64,000 nucleotides of DNA from Parelaphostrongylus tenuis (lineage: Eukaryota; Nematoda; Chromadorea; Rhabditida; Metastrongylidae): NCBI GenBank assembly GCA_019055375.1, contig JAHQIW010000857.1:20853-84852 (forward strand). The letters are read 5' to 3'. The notes under the pieces are model-generated. The model made no database searches. It was not told the DNA's origin and saw only the letters and a program-made list of their open reading frames with translations. The translations under genes and the position numbers were made by a program. Shown one piece after another: positions 12,818 through 22,500 of the stretch; position 1 is the first letter of the stretch, and each line of letters starts with the position of its first letter.

Positions 12818-12935
12818 ATACTCAGTGATGCTGAGTGATGTGAGAAAGTTCGACATCAGACGGGACTCGAACCCTTACTTCACCCATGTGGCGCGTGCTT
12901 AACCAACTGCACTAGCAACACCTGTTATATCATCA
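12818..12935 (-). mobile_element. family C SINE
   Basis: Tail CAGTGATGCTGAGTGATGTG, B-box complement GGGACTCGAACCC, head AACCAACTGCACTAGCAAC; followed by a TA-rich tract. Confidence 0.65.
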
Positions 12936-12948
12936 CACTTTGTGCACA

Positions 12949-12949
<1 letters not shown>

Positions 12950-12979
<30 letters not shown>

Positions 12980-13136
12980 CTTATAATTATATATATTTAT
13001 ATATATGCATTGTATATATATGCGTGTATATGTATACATATTTCATGTATACATATATGGCCGCAATTTATGTATACACTATATATATGCATGAATATAT
13101 ATATATATATATATGAATATTATATATATACACATA
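12950..13136. repeat. TA-rich microsatellite
   Basis: Long interrupted (TA)n between a family C SINE and a family B SINE. Confidence 0.9.
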
Positions 13137-13137
13137 C

Positions 13138-13370
13138 ATGGAGTGCTGTGGCCGAGTGGTTGTGATGCTCGTCGCGGCGAACGTGGAGCCGGCTTTATCC
13201 CCAATCCTCTCTGGCAGCCAACAAGAACGCCATATGGAACGCCGCAGCTAGGCTTTCTTCGAGGTTGCAGGAAGACATGCTCGACCAGTATTCTACGTTA
13301 TCTGTGGAGAAGACGAAATGAATCGAATGTTATAAGTACTGGGCTCCGCTGTGATGACGGGTCGTGAAAA
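13138..13370 (+). mobile_element. family B SINE
   Basis: Head GCTGTGGCCGAGTGGTTGTG resembles the D-arm of leucine or serine tRNAs; a conserved middle (CTGTGGAGAAGACGAAATGA) and 3' end CTGTGATGACGGGTCG follow. It is fused to a SINE A 3' half. Confidence 0.65.
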
Positions 13371-13379
13371 TAACAGGTC

Positions 13380-13545
13380 TCAGACTTTTCTGGGAGGGTA
13401 AGCAGCACTGCCTCAAATTAGCGGGCGGCCACCGCGGATCATTGTGAAGGCGAGATATGCATCCAATCACCTCAAACGAAGTCAAAAATTGAAGTCGAAT
13501 GCATGGCGCATCCCTCAGGGATTGATCAATGCCGAGAGCTTTAAC
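13380..13545 (+). mobile_element. family A SINE, 3' half
   Basis: Starts within the body (CTGGGAGGGTAAGCAGCAC) and ends GATCAATGCCGAGAGC. It is fused directly behind a family B SINE (13138-13370), giving a chimeric unit. Confidence 0.7.
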
Positions 13546-13932
13546 TTTGAGAATTGTTGAAATACCTCCTGGTGCAATTGTGTGTATTGTTCAGTTCTGG
13601 TTCATTACTATCAAGTAAGGGTCAAGATCGACCAGTTCATAAAATGATTGTTACTCGCGAATTTCACCAGGAAATCAGTTTTCAGAAAGGCCTTCTTTAA
13701 CTGGAAACAAGAGTTCAAGTTCTGAGCGAACTGCAAAACACCATCCGCAACAAGAGCCACATCTCCGGAGCATTGTCGCTTATCGAGGGAAACATCCGAA
13801 TAAGCCAGTGCATTTCAATGTCTGTAATTTCTGCACAAGCTGATTCCTCCAATGAGTGATGTAATACTTAAAACAAGGAAATCGCAGAATAGTTAACAGT
13901 CACTAGACTTTCAAAGTAAGATAAGAGAATTA

Positions 13933-14905
13933 CGAGTAGAGGTGCTCTGCGTCGTACGCAAGGTGGACAATTCAATCTTGCGCTCATGGCTCACCAATCC
14001 AGCATATATCATCAATTTTGACAAACTAGTCATTATATTCCAATTTTATTCACTATGATAGCACCTAGTTTTTTCAAAAGACACGGAAAAATCGAAGCTA
14101 AAAATTTTGTTGTGATATTTTTTGATGAATATGCACACTGCATGTGATATCAGTTCATTTAGAACTTTCAATAGTTTTTATTATTAGTGTAAATCACTAG
14201 TTAAGTCTTATATAGTAATAGAACATTCGTTCTCCGATCGATCTTTGGGTATTTCTTCTTCTTTGTATATCCACTTTTACTTCGTAATAATCACTATTCG
14301 TAGTTGCGGGTTTTGCCACTACACACGTCAACTCATTTTTCTTAGGCTACGTATTTTTCTAAATTATTTACCCTCAGCGCCATTCGCTGTAGCTCCTTCA
14401 AGTTTTATCTTCTCAAATTGATATCACTGCAACTATGTGCAGATTTCTGTGACCGTCCCCAGGACGTCACGCACATGGTTTGCCGTATGCTTGCTATGGT
14501 TATCATTCTCTACATTCATCGCTGAGATATACAGGCTCAGCCGAATTTGACAAATTAGTTATAGTTCCCGTATTCAAAGAGGGGTCAAATACATTACGGG
14601 AAAACTTTGTAAGAGAAGGCACAGGCGGTTTTGCGGAAACTATTGAATGTACTTCCTTTCTCTCGTTCGTTCAATATTCTCACTCAACGTTCACTCTCAA
14701 ACTCCTTCGCAAGTGGCAGATTGAGAAAATCGCGCGTGAAATTGACCTTTCCAAACTTTGACTAAGAGAATCCTGCTCCCCACTCCGATGACGATAAAAC
14801 GTTTGTAAGGAAATCAAACCTAAGATGTTAGAAACGAGTTGGCTTACACGGATAGCTCATGCCCGATATACGCTGGCTGATTCTAGAACACAGATATCTA
14901 AGGTA
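13933..14905 (+). repeat. ~1 kb duplicated unit with SINE A head, copy 2
   Basis: Same order as copy 1. The open frame is longer (14480-14761): EFDKLVIVPVFKEGSNTLRE, then SFVQYSHSTFTLKLLRKW and EIDLSKL, then stop. Conservation of the ending EIDLSKL in both copies hints at a former protein; no family recognised. Confidence 0.6.
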
Positions 14906-15354
14906 ATCGGTAGGATGATGAGTTGGAAAAGGCTGTCCCATTTCAAAGCCAGTTAGGGGGCTGCAATATCTAAATGTGTTTATAATCTGATAACTGTAGT
15001 GATAAGCTACTAAATGTTGTTCAGCATTCAATCACTACAGAAGGAAAATAGTTCGTTTTGAGGTGTCAGCTAAACTAAATTAACCCCTAGCAGCAAATCC
15101 TTGGTAACGTTGAGCGCTACAGAACGCATGCTCCATTCTACTGCAGTATATAGCATCGCTTTTGGGATAAGATACGCAGACAGTTTGAACCCCTTGATCT
15201 CCAAGGAGTTGGATCCTTGGAAGTCGAAGGGTTAATCAACCAAAAGATGTGAGTTGAGTATTTACACTACCTCAGTGTCGCATGATCTTATTTTTTTACA
15301 TCATCTTCTGTCTATCTAAAGTTGTCAATTCAAACCATAATTCTTTTTACCTCT

Positions 15355-15561
15355 TCAGAGTATGCACCGAATATTGTTAGTTTTCTTCCTCCTTTGTATA
15401 ATCAGCTGTTTGTTTTCATCGTAGTCACTGTGTGGTGTATTGATAATACGTATACCAGTTAGATTTTCGTAAGAATAGTGTTGGAATGACAGATGCATTT
15501 TCCAACTCAATTGGAACTTTTCTAGTGAACGAGAAAGATTAAGATGTTGACAGGGATGCAA
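15355..15561 (-). CDS. possible exon, 68 codons
   Basis: The frame reads SLEKFQLSWKMHLSFQHYSY and then SDYDENKQLIIQRRKKTNN. An acceptor (TTCACTAG) and donors (GTATACG, GTGCATAC) are present inside it, but the only implied intron is 28 bases, so it may be a single exon. Coding character is moderate. Confidence 0.25.
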   Translation of the reverse strand: MHPCQHLNLSRSLEKFQLSWKMHLSFQHYSYENLTGIRIINTPHSDYDENKQLIIQRRKKTNNIRCIL

Positions 15562-16009
15562 GAGGTTGCCTTAGTGCTCCACACAACAGCAAACTCACTC
15601 AACATTTTCAAATCGTTGCAGGTAAAGATAGCAGACGGCAAAAAGCTGCGATATTAAGTTATGCTACAAGACCGTCGCGATTCAAACAAATTTTTCACAT
15701 TCACCACTGCAGAGCATATGTCCTCCATGATATTCATGCCAAAAGGTATGCCACCGGTTTTTCAATGCTTACAATTTCGAGGTTTTTCACTAGTTTATTC
15801 TGAAGTTTCTTGACTGTACTTTGCATTCACCAATTCAATAATGCGGAAAAGATTGAGTGGTAGTGATGTAGGATGCCAGAAAGCAAGTGGCTATTTAGAC
15901 CCACACTCTCAACACTTATCTGCAATAAGCAAACGCCCTACTGGGCACAGCGATTTGGGCTTTCCAAAATTGCAAGAATGTTTACCCAACCTAAAAACTA
16001 CAAATTCAC

Positions 16010-16095
16010 GGAGAAAACGAAATCGACAAGCAGTAGTCAAAACCAACTCTCGAAATTTATCGGTGAATGTAGTAGCGGATTAGCCAGGAAACAAA
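16010..16095 (+). repeat. 86 bp duplicate of 16670-16755
   Basis: CAAGCAGTAGTCAAAACCAA and AGCCAGGAAACAAAT occur in both, 660 bases apart in direct orientation. The second copy adjoins the ~325 bp repeat. Confidence 0.6.
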
Positions 16096-16744
16096 TGATG
16101 TGCCTAAAGTGAGAGGTCCGTACCTGAGAAATGCTTACCTGAAGCACCAAGAAACCCTGATGTAGCTACCAAAATTGAACGAAATGAGACGGGTCGATGG
16201 ATAAGGTAACACGGTTTCTAAACCTCACGTCGCAATCGCTAAACTTTGTATCAGCTCACCCTCAGATTTTCCTGGAACACCTATGTGCCGGGCAGCCGAA
16301 CTGCTCATGTATAAAGGATTAACTCGTTATTACAGCCGTATCAGCACTTCGATGTCAGCCACCATTTAATACATTCATGAACTGATAGACAATGAAGAGT
16401 ACGTGAATATGCGTGGGCTGACTTGTCAACTCATCGGCTAATGTGTCATTTGAGTGAATGAGTTTTTCAATTTTTAGGTGATCGGTAAGATATATTGCCT
16501 AGATCAGAAGGTTCGCAGTGGAACAGTGATTAACACCGTCTTAACAGTGTCTTTTTATCTAAGGTGTGAAGCACAGTTTTCAGCTGCGGACCATTATTCG
16601 ACTGCCGATAGTAATTGATACTTATGCAAACTCTTCGAAAAATAATCGAAATGAAAGTTTTTTCCGTGGAAAAAGCGATTCGTCAAGCAGTAGTCAAAAC
16701 CAACGCTGGAAATGTTCGGTGAATATAGTGGAGGATTTGCCAGG

Positions 16745-17135
16745 AAACAAATATACAAGAGCCCTTACCAGACCACATGACATGTTAGCTCAAATAATAA
16801 TGAAAGGATCTATCGTAATTTGAGCGTGCTCTTAATGAAATACTCGAAACAAAGGTATAATATGATAAAATTACCAGCGAAAGAGCAATCAAGTGCACAT
16901 CACTCTGTGTTAGGTGAAAATTTCACTTGAAATAGAGTGTAAAACGTTCGTCTTCGATATTCCTCTGCAGGGAGAGCAAGCTCCCGAGAGAACTAACTGA
17001 TAAAAAGATCTAAAGACGCAAGTTTTGCCCGACTGAGTTTGTGAGGAAGAAATACTTTATCGGGCTGTACAAGAGCCCTTACCAGACCACATGACATGTT
17101 GGCTCAAATAATAATAAAAGGATCTTTCGGAATGG
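16745..17135. repeat. ~325 bp repeat, two direct copies of one end
   Basis: ACAAGAGCCCTTACCAGACC ... AATAATGAAAGGATC occurs at 16.75 kb and again at 17.08 kb, enclosing one full unit. The unit includes CACTCTGTGTTAGGTGAAA, also present at 3.9 kb in opposite orientation. Confidence 0.65.
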
Positions 17136-17250
17136 AAGTGTTGCTGGTACCCGCTCGAGTCAGTCAACGATCAGCGGGACGATAGGGGATGCGTGCTTAG
17201 TGAAGTTCTTGAGTAGTAGTCAGATGACACAAGTACGCACTTTTTTACAG

Positions 17251-17340
17251 GACGCAGAGTGGTCTACCCGTTTCGCCAATGTACTCGTCTATGCATTATC
17301 TCTAAGCAGCTCGTCTCTAATGATTAATGGGAAGACCTAA
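17251..17340 (+). CDS. possible terminal exon
   Basis: A strong acceptor (CACTTTTTTACAG) opens a stretch in which all three frames start open; the longest reads DAEWSTRFANVLVYALSLSS and ends at TAA. A donor GTGAGTG follows shortly after. It lies just beyond the ~325 bp repeat cluster. Confidence 0.2.
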   Translation, partial: DAEWSTRFANVLVYALSLSSSSLMINGKT

Positions 17341-17344
17341 AGCG

Positions 17345-18145
17345 TCTAAACGGTGAGTGTTTTAGAATGAAACTTTTTCTATGAGGACCAAAATTCTCTT
17401 TCCTATGCTTTCTGCCAGGGTTATTAAGATGTTCAAATGAGTGGAATTTGAAGATTAGTTTGAGTGTTGTTTTATTTTAGTGCATTATCGTACTGTATTA
17501 TTGTACTGGATTCCAGTATTCAATAAAGATTGCTATTACTAACCACAGAACTGCTTATGGTGAATAAGGCACTACGCAGATGATATCCGATCAAATTGAA
17601 GCACCTAGCGCTTTGAAAAACCTAGCTGCACCACGAGGGGCGAATGGTGCAACAGATAGTGGTGTTGCTCTTCATGAAGACATTGCGAATTTGATACAGG
17701 TCCTGCCTCACCAAAACTACCATCGTAGTGATTAGGATTAGCCGAAAAACAATTGCCCGCCTATGTGAAGCTATCTTGTCTTCCCTACCGCATTGCACAG
17801 TTCACAGTGAAATTTTTGTTGTTATATAGTGTTATTCTAAATTGCACTGGATAGAATAACGCTGAAGAGGCACATGAAAACATAGTTCTAATAAAAAGAC
17901 CGTCCAACTATTTTAGAAAGGTCTACTCGGCCATACGAACTGAATGGAATGCAGTCACATCTTGTGAATGTGTTTGTACATTTTTTTCTTTTCCGCTCAG
18001 CAAAGCTTTTTCATTAAACTATTAGTAATTACTCAAGAGCTCGAAAACTGGAAAATTTAGAACTAAAAATTGAAAAATTTAGAATTATTTATGAGCAGAA
18101 TTCTACATTATGCTTTACTAGCAGAAAAAAATGATAACTTTGTGC
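17345..18145. other. no recognisable gene
   Basis: No clear exon or repeat unit was identified. Confidence 0.5.
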
Positions 18146-18147
18146 GC

Positions 18148-18412
18148 AGTAGCACATGTGGCGCAGTGGTTAAAAGTGTTTTGCATCGTGCATGAAGTCG
18201 TTGGTTCGATGCCGCATTCATAGGTAACCAAAATTTCTTTCCCCTCGGATCGGTAAATTTGTGCCAAACTTGTCCAGGAGCATAAGCAGCACAGGCTCAA
18301 TATCTCTGCAGGTTGCAGCGAGTCATTGTAAGGATATGCACATATTCACCTCAAACGTAAGTAATTTACAAGTGCGTGGCGCATTCCTCAAGGATTCTTC
18401 AACGCCAGCTTT
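18148..18412 (+). mobile_element. family A SINE
   Basis: A-box TGGCGCAGTGGTTAAAAGTG and B-box TTGGTTCGATGCC are intact; the 3' end AACGCCAGCTTTATAC is diverged. Confidence 0.75.
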
Positions 18413-18414
18413 AT

Positions 18415-19535
18415 ACTTATGATGTTTTTCCCTTGGGAGTGCTTTTTTTCGCCTCCACCGCAAACGTTGTTAAATCTCATGAAATGGATTTTGAATTCTA
18501 AGCGTACTTCAACTGCAAAAGTGTTGCACAAGCAGATTTTATTGGAACGAATGCTTGTGTCCCAAAAATTTTTACCTTTCAAAAAGCTGCATGTATGAGG
18601 GAAGGAGAAGCCTCTTAGCCGTTTTTTTTTTTTGCTTTGTCTCAAGGGTCTTGTAAACGTAGAACAAAAGCGCCCATTTCCTGCATTTTCGTTACCGAAA
18701 TTTTCCACATACTTCTTTGATGTCAAGTATATTTTGTTGATAACATTTATTAAACAGTCAAGAACTTGCGCGAAACAATTTAGTTTGAAAATCAGTACTT
18801 GTCTTTAGCAATTTGCTACAATTTCATTGCACTATTAACGATATTTTAGCAACATAATACATTTACTAATACACAATAATGATACAATCAACAATATTCA
18901 CGTAAATTGAATAAATGAGATCAACGAGAGCTGGGTCTAAGGTATTTATTGCAGCGTTGGTGATAGAATTGCAACAATTTAAAAAAAGGCGTTTTGCATT
19001 GACTGTAGCTAGTATTTACTTTACGAGTATGATTTGCAGCATATGCAGAATCTAAAATAGTAGCCATCTTTCTGTAGCATTTAACATAACGCTTATGAGG
19101 TTGCAATGGCTCTACTTCAAAGATGTGCAATTTGCCGGCGGAGAGCGAGTGTCTCCGAAATAGCGAGCGTAGATCGCTTCCTTCAACGTGTTGAATCGAA
19201 TTTTTCTACGTTGGTGCAGTACATTATATAGGCGTTCAACATGCATACGTGCGTGACGTAGTGGAAGAGTACATGCACATGCCTGAAGTATGGAATTACA
19301 GGTTTAGAACTAAGAAGCAACAAGATGCACGCATCACTTGAAAGTCCTCCTGAGAAATGGGGAGATGGCAGCCATCTGATCGGTGAGATCCACCAATCTC
19401 TTCTTTTTGATATAGCGTGAAATTACTTCAAACTTATCTGCCGCATTTTTGGTGGAGCCATGCGCTCTAGATATCATTCTCATTTCTCATTTGTCCATCC
19501 ATCTAAGCGCCATTTCGCCAGTGCGTCATTCTCAT
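18415..19535. other. upstream region of the plus-strand gene
   Basis: No clear exons. The open frames on the minus strand (112 and 69 codons) look random. It must contain the promoter or trans-splice site of the gene starting at 19537, but no motif could be assigned. Confidence 0.4.
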
Positions 19536-19536
19536 T

Positions 19537-22500
19537 ATGCATGGCTCTCCACTCGCCTCTGCGCAGTCGCCACTACATGATCTCCTTTGTCATACCTCTC
19601 CTGTTCTTCGTTTACGTCCCGATAAGGTATGTGCTCCTTTGCAACAGCTTCTCAGCGAGAGCAGGAGAGATAGATAGCATGAAGAAACTGGAAGAATGAA
19701 ACGACCAAACAAGTGGAGAATATCATTGCAAACGGTCCTGCAGGATGATCGTAGTCACTCACTGGAGGACCATACGACAACCCGCAAAGACAACAGCGAG
19801 GATAAGATTTGCGACACAGGGGGCAAGCGCTATCTGGAGGTAGTTTAATCTAAACAGTACTATAACTAAAACAAAACAGCAGATATCACAAGACTGGACG
19901 CATGACCTTTCCCAAGATATTAATAATAGTATAACTATCTATTCAATAATGTCGAGTGATACGCTCAACTTGAAAATCTGGCAGGAGTCGTCACACCCGC
20001 GTGTGAGTCTTGCCGGGGAGCGCGTATTAACAGCTGTATTACTGGGGCTCCTCTTCTGCTATCACTTTCCTTGTGATTAAGTTTTGCATATCACTCAGTA
20101 TTGTTGGGAATACAGTTATAACATCATACGACTGTTTGAAAGAGTAGTTAAATAGAGAACTCTTATCAACTAAACGTTTTAACATTAGAGTAAAAAAATC
20201 AAATTTATTGATAAGAAATGGTTAAAATTGCCTAACACCACTTTCAAAGTATGCGCCATCAGCCTGAACACATTTCTGCCATCTCTTAGGCAACAAATCA
20301 ATACTGCGATCATAAAACTTGTCATCTATGGATTCAAGGAAAATTGGCAATACTCGACGCAAATGATTGATGTCTCAGAAATTCTTCACTCAGGAAGTAC
20401 CCTAGCGACCAAAAGAAGTGATAGTCAGACGGCGATAAGTCAGGCGAATAATACAGCAACTCCCAGCCCAGTTTGGTCAATTTTCTCCTTGCCTGTTTAG
20501 CAACATGCAGCCTTGCACTGTCTTGAGGACGGATGAGATGGCGGCGACGTTGACATAACATGGAGCGGTTGCAGCGGTCCAGGTGCTCACAGTTGCGCTT
20601 GACGTTGATCGTCTCTTAGACTGGCAGCAAGCAAGCACAGCCCATGAGCTTGTGTGAACACTTGATATAATTACGTTCTTAAGCCGGCGAAAATATATAA
20701 AGTAAGAGAGATACGTGAATAATAAAGTCAAGAAGATTATGATATGACTTAGATTTTAGAACAAACGCAGACTCTTAATTCGTTTTGGACAATCTTTTCA
20801 AGTAGCACATCAACAGGACAGGATGCGCCTTTAAAAACAAGGTACTTCTCTGTTATCAAAGGGCAATTTTAATCGGAATTTCCTTGCTGGACAAAGATTT
20901 CTCAGTGGACTATCACTAAATATTTGAGAGCTTAAATTTAGAGTTCAGAAGTGTCTCGAAAAAAGCCTTCCTATAGCGCTGTAGCAGTAGAAATAAAATT
21001 GTGTTACAAACGTGTCGCGCATTATTGCGCGCATTTCTGTCACTCAATGGATCGATTTTTTCTCCTTCCAGTAATGAATTACCATGTTTTTCGCATTGTA
21101 ACTGCAGAAAAACCTGTAATATCGCTTTGTGAGCTCGGAGAATTTGAAACTAATTTATAATGCCAAATGAATAAGCTAATAAGCCTAAGTATATGCACGA
21201 AAAGCATGAAAAGCATGTAAACGTGTACAAGATATCTTGGAATACGAGAGATATCAGCTTTACTTCAAAATCCTTCCAAAGTGGACAAAAGATTTAGATT
21301 AGATTTGAGGAAACCGCGCACCGCATGTGGATCGCCCACGCAATTTGGCAGACTAGCAATGAACGCAGCGCGTGAAACGTAATTTTATTTTCCGTGCTAA
21401 AAGTTGTTAAGATTTACGCTATCAAATGATTACCGACAGCCTAGATGATAAAGTTTTGTTCGGAGCAAATTTCTCATCATAAGGCGTGTCGCCAGTGAAA
21501 AGCGATTATATTTTTATTACAATAGCGTGATGTGGTCCTTTCAAAAAAAAACATTTTAAAAAGCCACCGAGATTTAGGCCAATGAATAATTAGTCGGGTC
21601 TAGAGGAAATTCTTTGCCCAGCAAAAAGACCTCTCAAGAAATGATCGATAACACAAAAGTGCATAAATAAGAGTATAAGACATTCCTTTATACTCTTATA
21701 GAGATCGGTGGGTGTACGGTATTTCAAATTTCGAGATCACCCACCTCTGCTTCAGTTTCGCCGTCAACACCGTTGTAGTCACACGCGTAGGACTCCGCTA
21801 CCGATGCAGATGACACGAATGTGTTCGCGACCGAATCGGATGAAGCTGCCACCAAGAATGAAGAAGGGGATTTTAACGTGTCTGCCATCGAGATAGACGA
21901 ACGACGTTTTAGTCGAAGTGATCGGAGATTTCACTTAAGAGAGATGATCAGATATGGCAGCTTCGACATCACGTAATGCTACCTCATAACTCGAACCACA
22001 AAATGTACAGTATATGTCAACCTGTAAGTACTAAAATTCAATCATTAAATTTGCACTTGCCGCAGAACTTCTGTGTTAGATCAAACAGCCACCGATATAT
22101 AATGATAGCCCAGGGTAAAAGGATAAAGGATAAAACTCCCAGCGTTGATCAATCTCTGAAGGACGTGTCATGCAGTGGACTTCATTTGAAATGGTTTGAG
22201 TGACTGAATGCATATCTGGCCGTTAGAATGGCTCGCGGTGGTCCATCGGTGTATCAAGTCAGTATTGCTTCCTCCGAAACTAGTCTCATGCCACTTCACC
22301 GACCAGAAATGGGAATGCTTAATGAGACTTGATCACTGGATCGAACCATCAACCAACGACTGATCGACTTGAGTGTGTTCGCCTTCAGACCAGGGGTAGC
22401 CACGAAATCGAAAGACGGTTCGCTAGTATGTTAACGTTCTCAAATCACATATGAAGACTTTTATGAAGTCAGGAAAAGTCTTTTAATAAACTCGACAACA

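Noticed and set aside
18388..18726. 112-codon minus-strand frame
   Set aside because: Contains a lysine run from a homopolymer and overlaps a SINE 3' end; looks random.
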